Positions 16,326 to 25,548 of a stretch of 64,000 bases of DNA are shown here, piece by piece. Source of the DNA: CAVWQV01 sp963757115 (lineage in GTDB: Bacteria > Pseudomonadota > Alphaproteobacteria > Acetobacterales > Acetobacteraceae); contig CAVWQV010000005.1 of NCBI GenBank assembly GCA_963757115.1, forward strand, positions 1 through 64,000, given 5' to 3'. The translations under genes and the position numbers were made by a program. Positions within the stretch are counted from its first letter, which is position 1, and every line of letters begins with the position of its first letter. Below the pieces are notes generated by a model. It was given only the letters and a program-made list of their open reading frames with translations. It was not told the origin of the DNA and ran no database searches.

Positions 16326-17394
16326 GCTGACGCCGCGAGGTGCGAAGTCCCGACTGTGGCAATGGGCCTCGCCGGTGCTGGCGCTGGCGCTGACGGCAAC
16401 GACGTCGGGGATAATCTTCGCGATGATGGGCCGTCCGCCATTGCTTTCGGTTTACACGTTTCTGCTGGAACCGCTGTTCGCGACCGGCGGGCTCGCCGCC
16501 ATCGCGGTCAAGTCGGCGCCGCTGATATTGATGGGTGCCGGGCTTTCGCTCGCCTACGCCGCCAACGTCTGGAACATCGGCACGGAGGGGCAGTTCACCC
16601 TCGGCGCGATCTGCGGCGGCGGCGCAGCCCTGTTCCTGCCGGAAGGCTCGCCTTGGCTGATCTATCCCGTCGTGCTCGCGGCGGGGATCGCGGGCGGGGC
16701 CGCCTGGGCGGCCATCGTCGCGTGGCTAAAGGTTGGTTTCAATGCGAACGAAATCCTGACCAGCCTGATGCTGACCTACGTCGCGCAATACATCCTGGTC
16801 TACCTCGTCACCCAGCCGTGGCGCGATCCGGAAGGCTTCGGCTTTCCGCAGACTGCGATGTTTCCCAACTCGGCCAGCGCGCCGAAATTGATCGCGGAGA
16901 CGTCCGTTCATATCGGCTGCCTCATCGCGCCGCTCGCTGCGGTGCTTTTGTGGTTGGTCATGACGCGCTCGGTTCTGGGCTTTCGTCTCCGCGTGCTCGG
17001 CGAGGCGCCGCGGGCCGCGCGGTTCGCCGGGTTCAGCGAAAGCGGCCTCGTGTGGGTGGCGCTCGCCGTCAGCGGCGGCTTGGCCGGCCTCGCCGGGGTT
17101 CTCGAGGTGACCGGCACGCTCGGCCAGCTCACCACCGCAATCTCGCCAGGCTACGGCTTCGCCGCGATCATCGTCGCCTTTCTCGGCCGGCTCAACCCGC
17201 TCGCCGCGATCCCGGCGGCCGTGTTGCTGGCGATTTCCTATCTCGGCGGCAACGCGGCGCAGATCGAGCTTGGCCTGCCCAACGCCGTCACCGGCATCTT
17301 CCAAGGCATCTTGCTGTTTTATCTGCTGGGTTGCGACGTGCTGATCATGTTCCGGATCGCATGGCGACGCGCGCCGCCGCGGGCGCTCGCCTGA
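16318..17394 (+). CDS. ABC transporter permease, nucleoside type (NupB-like)
   Basis: This BPD_transp_2-family permease has 358 residues and about 8-10 membrane segments. The conserved loop NVWNIGTEGQF, then NANEILTSLMLTYVA and GFRLRVLGEAPRAARFAG (the coupling-helix region), identify it as the larger of the two permeases in purine/nucleoside BMP transporters. The ATG at 16318 overlaps the ATPase stop; a TTG two codons earlier is possible. Its stop overlaps the next permease start (TGATG). Inner membrane. Confidence 0.9.
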   Translation: MLRLTPRGAKSRLWQWASPVLALALTATTSGIIFAMMGRPPLLSVYTFLLEPLFATGGLAAIAVKSAPLILMGAGLSLAYAANVWNIGTEGQFTLGAICGGGAALFLPEGSPWLIYPVVLAAGIAGGAAWAAIVAWLKVGFNANEILTSLMLTYVAQYILVYLVTQPWRDPEGFGFPQTAMFPNSASAPKLIAETSVHIGCLIAPLAAVLLWLVMTRSVLGFRLRVLGEAPRAARFAGFSESGLVWVALAVSGGLAGLAGVLEVTGTLGQLTTAISPGYGFAAIIVAFLGRLNPLAAIPAAVLLAISYLGGNAAQIELGLPNAVTGIFQGILLFYLLGCDVLIMFRIAWRRAPPRALA

Positions 17395-18308
17395 TGCTTG
17401 CCAACTTGCTCATCAGCATTGTCGCGGCAGGAACCCCGCTGATCCTGGCCGCGACGGGCGAACTCGTCGCGGAGAAGTCGGGCGTGCTCAATCTGGGCGT
17501 CGAGGGCATGATGCTGGTGGGCGCGATCGCGGGGTTTTCGGTCTCGTTCACGACCGGCAATCTTTGGTTAGCGGTGCTCGCCGCCGCCGTCGCGGGAACG
17601 CTGATGGCGCTGGTGTTTGGCTTTCTGTCGCTGACCATGCAGGCAAACCAGACAGCGACGGGGCTCGCGTTGACCATCTTCGGGCGTGGTCTCAGCGCGC
17701 TGGTCGGCGCGGGTTATGTCGGCATTGCCGCGCCGACCCTGCCGGCAGTCCGCATCCCCGTGCTCTCGCAACTGCCTTGGGTGGGGCGGGTGGTGTTCGG
17801 CTACGACCCGCTCGTGTATTTCGCGTTTGTCATGCTCGGTGCCGTTGCCTGGTTCCTGGCTCGGTCTCGGGCGGGGTTGCTGTTGCGCGCGGTTGGCGAC
17901 GCGCAGGATGCGGCCCATGCGCTCGGTTACAAGGTGATCGCGGTGCGCTACACGGCGACCCTGTTCGGCGGCGCCATGGCGGGCCTCGCCGGCGCCTATA
18001 TGTCCCTCTCCTACAGTCCGCTTTGGGCGCAGGACATGACGGCAGGCCGGGGGTGGGTGGCGCTGGCGCTGGTGGTGTTCGCGGCCTGGCGACCGTTCTG
18101 GGTGCTGATCGGCGCGTGGTTTTTCGGCGGTCTGATGTACTTGTCGCTGTACGTGCAAAGCCAGGGCATCGGCATTCCTTCGCCGTTCGTCGCCGCTTTG
18201 CCCTATGTCGGCACGATCGTCGTGCTGGTGTTGATCTCGCGCGACCGACGCCGCATCAGGCTGCACCGCCCGGCGATGCTCGGCCGCTCCTTCCGGCAAG
18301 CGGTTTGA
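17394..18308 (+). CDS. ABC transporter permease, nucleoside type (NupC-like)
   Basis: The 304-residue inner-membrane permease is the smaller partner of the preceding gene, with about 8-9 hydrophobic segments. The blocks GELVAEKSGVLNLGVEGMMLVGA, ANQTATGLALTIFGRGLS and LLLRAVGDAQDAAHALGY match the nucleoside/purine BMP transporter permeases. It closes the four-gene importer operon. No terminator with a clear U-tract is visible in the 107 bases before the next (opposite-strand) gene. Confidence 0.9.
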   Translation: MLANLLISIVAAGTPLILAATGELVAEKSGVLNLGVEGMMLVGAIAGFSVSFTTGNLWLAVLAAAVAGTLMALVFGFLSLTMQANQTATGLALTIFGRGLSALVGAGYVGIAAPTLPAVRIPVLSQLPWVGRVVFGYDPLVYFAFVMLGAVAWFLARSRAGLLLRAVGDAQDAAHALGYKVIAVRYTATLFGGAMAGLAGAYMSLSYSPLWAQDMTAGRGWVALALVVFAAWRPFWVLIGAWFFGGLMYLSLYVQSQGIGIPSPFVAALPYVGTIVVLVLISRDRRRIRLHRPAMLGRSFRQAV

Positions 18309-18415
18309 CGCGGTCCGATCACGACTGGCTCTCGTTCGCCGTTGCGTGCACCAAGCGTGGTTATGATTGCCACGATGTCGGCCGGTATCCGCACGAGCGT
18401 GTTGCGGTCAGGCCA

Positions 18416-18811
18416 CTACTGTCGTGCCGTTTCGTCCATTTGCTCAACCAACTGCGCGCGCGAAGGGCCGGGCTCGAACGGGTCGCCGAAGTATTGGGTC
18501 TCGCGAGCCACCTCGCCGTCCAGGAACTCCATGACGCTCACTGAATAGGACGGCTGGCCGTCATACTCGAGGATGAATTCCGTGACCCAGAGGTCGCCCG
18601 TGCCAACGATGCGGCGCACCCGGAAGCGCTTCGAGTTCGGCTGTGCGACGCGAGAGGCCTGGATGTTGTGCCGGCCCCGGATGCGCTCACCCGATTGCGG
18701 GTATTCAAGCAGTGCGTCCGCCCGATAGATGTCGTGCTCGACATCGAAGTCGTTTGCGTCCGAGGCGGCCCAGTGCCGATTGAGAGCCTCTCGGATCTTG
18801 TTCTCATCCAT
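18416..18811 (-). CDS. NTF2/SnoaL-like protein
   Basis: This small protein of about 131 residues from the ATG at 18811 has the pattern of the nuclear transport factor 2-like fold: an N-terminal helix with LNRHWAASDANDFD, then DALLEYPQSGERIRGRHNI, and beta strands ending in FGDPFEPGPSRAQ. Proteins of this type range from isomerases to small-molecule-binding proteins with no known reaction. An upstream start at 18871 is possible, but the extra 20 residues do not look like the family. It is monocistronic and convergent with the ABC transporter operon. Function unknown. Confidence 0.75.
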   Translation of the reverse strand: MDENKIREALNRHWAASDANDFDVEHDIYRADALLEYPQSGERIRGRHNIQASRVAQPNSKRFRVRRIVGTGDLWVTEFILEYDGQPSYSVSVMEFLDGEVARETQYFGDPFEPGPSRAQLVEQMDETARQ

Positions 18812-18901
18812 CGTGCTACTCCCGTTTTGGTCATTGAGGCCTGCCGTACCGTGCCATCGCACGTCGCCCACCCACGCGGAGCGCCATTGATGGAGGTTTT
18901 C

Positions 18902-19384
18902 CTACTCCTCGTCCAATTCGCTTGGCAGATGCTCTTCGAGTGCTGCGAGCGCGGTCTCGGCCTCCTTGTCGAGCGGCTCGGGTTCCTCGACAGCGACGCC
19001 CGGGGGCACCGCGTCGCCCGGATCGATCTCGCGCCGACGTTGTCTGCGCGCGGGGGCAGGCGCAGCGGCTTTGGGCGCCTGACGTTTCAACTGTCGTTCC
19101 AGCCGAGCAACCTCGCTCTCCAATTCGGCGATACGGTCGGCCGCTTGCCTGCCGGCGCGGCCGAACTCGCGGCCCTTGGCCCGCAGCTTGTCGTTGGCAC
19201 GCTCCAGCTTCTCGACCTGGCTTCGAAGCTCCTCCTTGCTCAGCTTGGCGGTGGGCGACGCCGCGGCCTTGCCGGCCCGCGAGGGTGGACGGCCCGCCCG
19301 TGGGGCCTTGACTGGATCAGACGCGGCGCGGGTGGACGGCTTGCGCGTCTTCGATGTCGTCGTGCTTGCACTTGCTCGTGCCAC
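18902..19384 (-). CDS. Basic/coiled-coil/acidic protein of unknown function
   Basis: The 161-residue protein from a GTG at 19384, preceded by AAGGA, has three zones. The first is a Lys/Arg/Ala/Ser/Thr-rich N-terminal half resembling histone-H1-like tails. The second is a central heptad-type coiled coil (about residues 50-100, KEELRSQVEKLERANDKLR and ADRIAELESEVARLERQLKR). The third is an acidic tail ending ELDEE. An ATG at 19444 would add 20 basic residues but has no obvious ribosome binding site. A nucleoid-associated or scaffolding role would fit this charge layout, but that is a guess; no family is recognised. It is divergent from the tetR gene. Confidence 0.65.
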   Translation of the reverse strand: MARASASTTTSKTRKPSTRAASDPVKAPRAGRPPSRAGKAAASPTAKLSKEELRSQVEKLERANDKLRAKGREFGRAGRQAADRIAELESEVARLERQLKRQAPKAAAPAPARRQRRREIDPGDAVPPGVAVEEPEPLDKEAETALAALEEHLPSELDEE

Positions 19385-19459
19385 GGTGATTTTTCCTTCT
19401 CGACGAACTTGGCGTCCGGCGCGGCTCGATTGACCGCGAGGCATCCGAACGAATTGAAC

Positions 19460-19478
19460 TAGTCGCAGTTTGCAACTA
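19460..19478. promoter_or_regulatory. Imperfect inverted repeat upstream of tetR
   Basis: TAGTCGCA-GTT-TGCAACTA has arms matching at 7 of 8 positions. It lies in the 108-base divergent gap, 14 bases before the TetR gene start, a position suited to autorepression. It differs in sequence from the palindrome downstream of tetR. Confidence 0.35.
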
Positions 19479-19492
19479 CACAGCGTTTATTC

Positions 19493-20119
19493 ATGTCCGC
19501 CACTCAATCCCTGCCCCATGTTCGCAAGCGCCGCGGCCAGGGTGCCAGCCGCCGCGGCGAGATCCTCGCGGCGGCCACCCACATCTTCCTCCAGGAAGGG
19601 GTAGCGCACGCGACCATGCGGCGCATCGCCGCCGCTGTCGGAGTTTCCACCACGGCGCTCTATGTCTACTTTTCCGACAAGGACGCGATCCTGCAAGCGA
19701 TCGCCGAGGCGACATTCGCCGAACTGCTGCACGCCCTGGAAGCGAGCCAGAAAGGCGACGGCTCCGACCTCGACCGTTTTCGTACCGGTTTGCGGGCGTA
19801 TATCGAGTTCGGCTTGGCACGGCCGGACGCATATCGGCTGACGTTTCTTTCCTCCCCTGTCGGCCGGGCCGGCCCGCGGCCATGTGGTCCGATTCAGGCG
19901 GCCGACCATTCCTTCGACATTCTCCAACGCGGCGTCGAGTCGTTGATGGCGAAGGGATTATTTCGCCCGGGCTCGCCAGAGTCCACCGCCGAGGCGATCT
20001 GGGCCTGTCTTCATGGCGTCACCGCCCTCCTGCTCGACCAGGCGGAGCACATCGCCACCCCGCCATCACACTTGATCGACCAGGTGATCGACATGGTCGT
20101 CGCGGGCCTCGCTAACTGA
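19493..20119 (+). CDS. TetR/AcrR-family repressor
   Basis: The 208-residue protein has an N-terminal TetR helix-turn-helix (SRRGEILAAATHIFLQEG, then ATMRRIAAAVGVSTTALYVYFSDKDAIL, residues about 20-68). The C-terminal ligand domain is of the WHG type (RPDAYRLTFLSSPVG, then GLFRPGSPESTAEAIWACLHGVTALLL). It sits immediately upstream of, and in the same direction as, the RND adaptor and permease genes, so it very probably represses that efflux operon and is relieved by a pump substrate. Candidate operators flank it at 19460-19478 and 20130-20144. Confidence 0.9.
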   Translation: MSATQSLPHVRKRRGQGASRRGEILAAATHIFLQEGVAHATMRRIAAAVGVSTTALYVYFSDKDAILQAIAEATFAELLHALEASQKGDGSDLDRFRTGLRAYIEFGLARPDAYRLTFLSSPVGRAGPRPCGPIQAADHSFDILQRGVESLMAKGLFRPGSPESTAEAIWACLHGVTALLLDQAEHIATPPSHLIDQVIDMVVAGLAN

Positions 20120-20129
20120 CCATTGTAAA

Positions 20130-20144
20130 CTGAACGATGTTCAG
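20130..20144. promoter_or_regulatory. Perfect inverted repeat, candidate TetR operator of the RND operon
   Basis: CTGAAC-GAT-GTTCAG is a perfect 6-bp inverted repeat with a 3-base spacer, in the 55-base gap between tetR and the adaptor gene and about 30 bases before the adaptor ATG. Size and placement suit a TetR-type operator overlapping a promoter. Confidence 0.45.
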
Positions 20145-20174
20145 CTAGGATTTCGTCATCCGAAGGGTGACGCC

Positions 20175-21236
20175 ATGCTGCGACTGACCTTCCTCCTCCC
20201 CATCGCCTTTCTTCTCGCCGCAGCCGGGGAAGCGCCCCGGCCGGTGCGGGTGCAAACCGTTTCCTGGGTGCAGAGCCGCTCCGGGCTCACCATTTCGGGG
20301 ACCGTGCAGGCGCGAACGCAGGCCGATCTGGCGTTTCGCGTCGCCGGAAAAGTCACCGCTCGGCCCGTCGAAGTCGGCGATCACGTCCGCGCCGGCCAGC
20401 TTCTGGCACAGCTCGACGCGGCCGACCTGCAGTTCAGCGAAGAAGCGGCGGAGGCGGCGCTGCAGGGCGCGGAAGCGGACGCGGCGAACGCGCGGGCCGA
20501 TCTCAAGCGCTACGACGCCCTCGGCCGCTCGTCCCCCGCCTACCTGCCTTCGGAGTACGACAAGCGGACCGCCGTCACGCGGATGGCGGACGCGCGGGTG
20601 GCGCAAGCTCTACGGCAGCTCGCACTGGCCAAGGATCAGCGGGCGTACGGCGCGCTCACGGCGGACGCCGACGGCATCGTGACCGCGCTGCCGGTGCAGG
20701 TCGGCCAGGTGGTCGCCGCCGGCCAGACCGTCGCCACCCTCGCCCACACCGCCGAGATCGAAGTGGTGGCCGACGCGCCGGAAAACCGGCTGGCCGACAT
20801 CCGCGGCGCCCGCGACGTCGCGGTCAGCCTCTGGGCGGTTCCCGGGACGGTGCTGCACGGGCGCGTGCGGGAGGTCGGCGCGCTCGCCGATGCCGCGAGC
20901 CGGACGTTCGCGGTGAAGGTCACGGTGCTGGACGCGCCGGAAGGCTTGCTCGCCCTGGGCATGACCGCGGCGGTCAGCTTCGGCACCGACGGCCCGAAGC
21001 TCGCGACGCTGCCGGCGAGCGCGCTCGCCGACATGGACGGCAAGCCCGCCGTGTGGGTATTGGACGCACAAAGGCGGCGGGCGGCGCTGCGGCCGGTGCA
21101 GGTCGCAGGCTATCGTGCGGATGGCAGCGTGCTGCTCGGGGCGGGTCCGGCTGACGGCGAACAGGTCGTAACGGCCGGCGTCGGGCAGCTCGGGCCCGAC
21201 ATGCCGGTGACGGCGTGGTCGGGTCCGGCGCGATGA
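20175..21236 (+). CDS. RND efflux periplasmic adaptor (membrane fusion protein)
   Basis: The 353-residue adaptor has an N-terminal signal (residues 1-18), a lipoyl-type half-motif (ISGTVQARTQADLAFRVAGKVTARPVEVGDHVRAGQLLAQLD), an alpha-hairpin region, the second half-motif (ADADGIVTALPVQVGQVVAAGQTVATLA), and a beta-barrel/membrane-proximal domain. It bridges the inner-membrane RND pump to an outer-membrane channel; no channel gene is adjacent. Unlike many adaptors it lacks a lipobox cysteine. Its stop overlaps the permease start (ATGA). Confidence 0.92.
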   Translation: MLRLTFLLPIAFLLAAAGEAPRPVRVQTVSWVQSRSGLTISGTVQARTQADLAFRVAGKVTARPVEVGDHVRAGQLLAQLDAADLQFSEEAAEAALQGAEADAANARADLKRYDALGRSSPAYLPSEYDKRTAVTRMADARVAQALRQLALAKDQRAYGALTADADGIVTALPVQVGQVVAAGQTVATLAHTAEIEVVADAPENRLADIRGARDVAVSLWAVPGTVLHGRVREVGALADAASRTFAVKVTVLDAPEGLLALGMTAAVSFGTDGPKLATLPASALADMDGKPAVWVLDAQRRRAALRPVQVAGYRADGSVLLGAGPADGEQVVTAGVGQLGPDMPVTAWSGPAR

Positions 21237-24200
21237 GCCGCCTCAACCTGTCCGCCTGGGCGTTGCAGCACCGGGCGTTGACCCTGTTCGCGATGCTGGC
21301 GGTCGGCTTCGCGGGGGCATGGTCCTATCTTTCGCTCGGCCGCGCCGAAGATCCGGCGTTCACCATCAAGCAGATGGTCGTGGTCGTGGACTGGCCGGGG
21401 GCGGCGGCGGACGAGATGGCCCGCGAGGTCACCGACCGCATCGAACGCAAGCTCGAAGACCTGCCCCATCTGGATCACACGGAGAGCCAGACCCAGCCCG
21501 GCCATGCCGTCGTCACGGTCTCGCTCCGCGACGACACCCCGCCCAGGCAGGTGCCCGGACTCTGGTACCAAGTGCGCAAGAAGATCGGCGACATCGCGCC
21601 CACCTTGCCGCAGGGCGTGCAGGGGCCGTTCTTCGACGACGAGTTCGGCGACACCTACTCGCTTGTCTACGCGCTGACCGCCGACGGCCTGAGCCTCCCC
21701 GAGCTCAAGCATGTCGCCGAGGACGTGCGCGAGCAGCTGGTCGGCGTGCCCGGCGTCGGCAAGGTGATCCTGCTCGGTCAGCAGGACGAGCGGATCGAGA
21801 TCGAGGTGTCCTACCGCAAGCTCGCCGAGCTGGGGCTTTCCTTGCAGGACGTGTTCGCCGCCGTCCGGCAGGAGAACAGCGTCGTCGCGAGCGGTTTCGT
21901 CGATACCGCGCAGGACCGCATCCGTGTCCGCACCCGCCCCTCGCTGGACGGACCCGCGGCGCTCGCGGCGTTGCCGCTGCAGGCGCACGGCCACCTCCTG
22001 CGGCTCGGCGATATCGCCAGCATCGCCCGCATCACAGTCGACCCGCCCGTCTCCACCATGCGCGTCAACGGCCACCCGGCACTTGGCCTTGGAATCAGCA
22101 TGGCCGACGGCGGCAACATCCTCGATCTTGGTCGTCGGGTCGCGGCGCGGCTGGTCGAAGTGGAGCCGACCCTTCCGCTCGGCGTGCGCTTCACCCGGCT
22201 GAACGACCAGTCGGAGGTGGTCGCGACCGACATCGGCGACTTCCAGGAAAGCTTTCTTGAAGCGCTCGGCATTGTGCTCCTTGTCAGCTTCATCAGCCTC
22301 GGCTGGCGCACCGGGATCGTGGTTGCGGTCAGCGTGCCGCTCGTGCTCGCGGGCGTGTTCGTTGGCATGAAGCTGCTCGGGATCGATCTCCAGCGCATCT
22401 CCCTCGGCGCCATGGTGATCGCGCTCGGCTTGCTGGTGGACGACGCCATCATTGCGGTCGAAACCATGTCGGTGAAGCTGGAGCAGGGCTGGGACCGCTT
22501 CCGGGCGGGGAGCTTCGCCTACACTTCCACCGCGTTCCCCATGCTAACCGGCACGCTTGTTACCGCTGCGGGCTACCTGCCGGTGGGCTTGGCTGCTTCG
22601 AGCACCGGGGAATACACCCAGGACATCTTCCGCGTGGTCGGCATGGCTCTCGTGTTGAGCTGGTTCGTCGCCGTGCTGTTCGTGCCCTTCCTCGGTGCCG
22701 CGCTGCTGCCGGCGGCCAAGCCCCACGCGGCAAGGCACGACGTGTACGACAGCCCGGTGTATCGTCGCTTCCGCCGCTTGGTCGCCTGGTGCGTGCGGCG
22801 ACGCTGGACGGTGATCGGCCTCACGATGGCGGCGTTCGCCGTCTCCGCCGTGGCTTTCACCCGCGTGCCGAACCAGTTCTTCCCGGCGTCCGACCGGCTC
22901 GAGATCCTGATCGACGTGCGGCTTGCCGAGGGTGCCAGCTTTGCCGACACCGCCGCCACGGTCGGCCGGCTCGAGGGATTGCTGGATAAGGAGAGCGGCA
23001 TCGCGTCCTACGTTGCCTACACAGGCACCGGGACCCCGCGCTTCTTCCTGGCCTTCGCCCCAGAGCTCGACCAGCCGAACTACGCGCAGTTCGTCATCAA
23101 CACGAAGTCGATCCCCGACCGGGAGCGGCTGCTCGCAAAGCTGAACGCCTTAATCGACGAAGGGGCGTCCGGACCGTTCGCGGACGTGCGGCTGCGGCCA
23201 TCACGGTTGGAGCTCGGCCCGCCGGTCGGCTACCCGGTGCAGTTTCGCATCATCGGCCCCGACCCGATGGAGCTTCGCCGCATCGCCACTCGCGTGCGCG
23301 GCGCGATGGGAGCCTCGCCCGTGTTGCGCAACATCAGCGACAGCTGGGATGCGATGGGCAAGCAGGTGACCGTGTCGGTGGACCAGGACAAGGCGCGCCT
23401 GCTCGGCGTCACCAGCGCGGACGTCGCCGACACGCTGCAGACCTTGCAGCAAGGTGCGACCATCACCGCGTACCGGGAGGGCACGGACCTGATCCCGGTG
23501 ATCGCCCGCGCCATCCCCGCCGAGCGCAACGACATCGCGGCCCTCGGCGACGTCACGATCCCGGTGCCGAACGGCCGCCCGGTGCCGTTGGCGCAGGTCG
23601 CGCGCATCGGCTGGGGGCTGGAGCAGCCGCGTGGTGTGGCGGCGCGACCGCACCCCGATGCTGCTGGTCCGCGCCGATACCGTTCCCGGCATCCAGGCTC
23701 CTGTCGCCACCGCCGCAGTGCTGCCGTCGCTCGAAGGCATCAAGGCGAGCCTTCCCCCCGGCTACCGGATCGAGACGGCGGGTGCCGTCGAGGAGAGTGC
23801 GAAGGGCTCGGCGTCCATCAACAAGGTGATGCCGGTCATGCTGATCGCCATGCTGACCTTGCTCATGGTGCAGATGCAGTCGTTCAGCCGGGTCGCGATG
23901 GTGCTGCTGACCGCACCGCTCGGCTTGATCGGCGTCGCGGCGGCGCTCCTCCTCACCGGCGCGCCGTTCGGCTTCGTCGCCACTCTTGGCTTCATCGCAC
24001 TCGCCGGCATCATCATGCGCAACAGCGTGATCCTGGTCGATCAGATCGAGCAGGATATCGGCGCAGGGCTGGCTCCGGGTGACGCGATCGTGGAAGCCAC
24101 GGTGCGCCGCGCACGCCCCATCGTGCTCACCGCGGCAGCGGCGATCCTGGCACTCGTGCCGCTCGCCTTCTCGGTGTTCTGGGGTCCGATGGCGATTGCC

Positions 24201-24332
24201 ATCATGGGCGGCCTGGTCAGCGCGACGGTGCTGACGCTTTGCTTCGTCCCGGCCCTGTATGCCGCGTGGTCGCGCGTCGGACGGCGAGCAACCACGACCG
24301 GACGCGCCCCGGCCCTGCAAGCCGCGGAGTGA
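21233..24332 (+). CDS. RND efflux permease, AcrB/HAE1-like (one frameshift)
   Basis: This is a large inner-membrane proton antiporter of about 1030 residues with the RND layout: TM1, a periplasmic porter domain, TM2-6, a second porter domain, TM8-12. The TM4 relay motif LLVDDAIIAVETM carries the Asp pair, and GVPGVGKVILLGQQDERIEIEV and FSVFWGPMAIAIMGGLVSATVLTLCFVPALY are standard. Reading shifts frame near 23625: an extra base in CCGCGTGGTG separates GWGLEQP from the continuation VVWRRDRTPMLLVRAD. Removing one base yields a full-length pump. The ATG at 21233 overlaps the adaptor stop. Confidence 0.9.
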
Positions 24333-24426
24333 TCACGACCCGCACGCCAAGGTGTGACGCAGCTCACTATCGTCGACGCACAATCCCCTGTTAGCGATTG
24401 TTTTAAAGGCATACAGGGAGAGCGGG

Positions 24427-25548
24427 ATGTTGAAGGATTGGAACGGCTCCGACGGTGGGTTCCGCAACGGGGGCAACTGGTCGCCGGGCGGCGCGCCGGC
24501 TGCAGGCGACGAGCTAACCATCACTGACGGCATCGCGAGGCTCCGGGGAGGTTCGTTCGGCAGCGCCGATTCGCAGACGACCATCAATCTAGCGGGCAAC
24601 GCCGACCAACCGGCCACTCTACTCGTCGCAAACGCAACGCTCACGAACGTGACGATCGACGAAACCGCGAGCGACCCCAGCGACAACGCGACTAAGGCCG
24701 GAACGCTGATCGTCAAAGGTCACGTCGTGAATGATGGCGGTGCGTTCATCGCTGGCGGCAATCTCGCTGCAACTCAAGTTCTCGACATCGAATTGCAGCC
24801 GCACGCCAAGCTGATCAATGACGGCACGATCATGGCCGACCCGGGCACGACGCTGAACATCGACGGCTGCGACGCCCGCTTAGAGAATGACGGGACGATA
24901 AGCGCCACCGGCGGCGACATCACGATCGCCTCTCGCCTCACCGGCACGGGCGACGTCGTCAGCTCCGACGGCAGGCAACTCAGCGGGCGCGTCGAACTCG
25001 AATTGTCGGTCGGCGCCGGACAGACGGTCCATCTCGACCGAGGGGGGGTGCAGGTCGACGCGCCGCAGAGCTTTCTGGGTTCGCTCGATGTGCCGGCTTA
25101 CAGCGGCTTCGCGACGTTCGAGGGAGTGAACGCGGCGAGCTGGGCGACCAACGGCAGCCTCCTCGAACTGTTCGACAGTTCGGGCGCGCTGGCGGACACG
25201 GTCCGGCTCACCCCGCAGGCGAGCCCGGTGGACCTGAAGGTTTCCGCGATCACCGATCCCACGTTCGGTGCAGGCGTGTCGATCACTGGGGTGCCGGCCG
25301 GGACGCCTTACAGCGGGCCGAACCTGCTGCCACAGCACGACTTCGTTGCGCCCGCGGTGAGCTCGACTCGGCGCGCTCCGACGCTGAGCGCTCTTGGCAA
25401 TCACCGGCGTCTTTGCGACACCCCTCCTAGCCAAAGGGAGGGGTGCGCATGGCAGCGAGCGCGACGCAGCAACGACACGTTGTGGCAGCCGCCTATCTGG
25501 GCTGGACGCTCGATGCGTTCGATTTCTTCATCATGGTGTTCGTGCTGA
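24427..25548 (+). CDS. Beta-helix/autotransporter-passenger-like protein
   Basis: The frame encodes 373 residues after a reasonable GGGAGAG ribosome binding site. It begins MLKDWNGSDGGFRNGGNW with no signal peptide, followed by repeated short Gly/Asn/Thr-rich strands (NDGGAFIAGGN, LINDGTIMADPGTTLNI, LENDGTISATGGDITI) typical of right-handed beta-helix passengers. No outer-membrane beta-barrel follows. The last 35 residues overlap the next gene and become Arg/Ser-rich and non-helical, so the true C-terminus may be lost to an indel after about residue 300 (near 25340). Surface or extracellular role is an inference; a non-classical or type I export route would be needed. Confidence 0.6.
   Translation: MLKDWNGSDGGFRNGGNWSPGGAPAAGDELTITDGIARLRGGSFGSADSQTTINLAGNADQPATLLVANATLTNVTIDETASDPSDNATKAGTLIVKGHVVNDGGAFIAGGNLAATQVLDIELQPHAKLINDGTIMADPGTTLNIDGCDARLENDGTISATGGDITIASRLTGTGDVVSSDGRQLSGRVELELSVGAGQTVHLDRGGVQVDAPQSFLGSLDVPAYSGFATFEGVNAASWATNGSLLELFDSSGALADTVRLTPQASPVDLKVSAITDPTFGAGVSITGVPAGTPYSGPNLLPQHDFVAPAVSSTRRAPTLSALGNHRRLCDTPPSQREGCAWQRARRSNDTLWQPPIWAGRSMRSISSSWCSC
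25419..25445 (+). promoter_or_regulatory. Perfect hairpin sequestering the MFS ribosome binding site
   Basis: CACCCCTCC (25419-25427) and GGAGGGGTG (25437-25445) form a perfect 9-bp, very GC-rich stem with a 9-base loop. The 3' arm is the Shine-Dalgarno sequence of the MFS gene, whose ATG starts 4 bases after the stem. There is no U-tract, so translational control or mRNA stabilisation is more likely than intrinsic termination. Confidence 0.5.

Noticed and set aside
16356..17393. Upstream extension of the second permease in its own frame
   Set aside because: It overlaps the first permease entirely; true permease homology starts at 17394 with a TGATG overlap.
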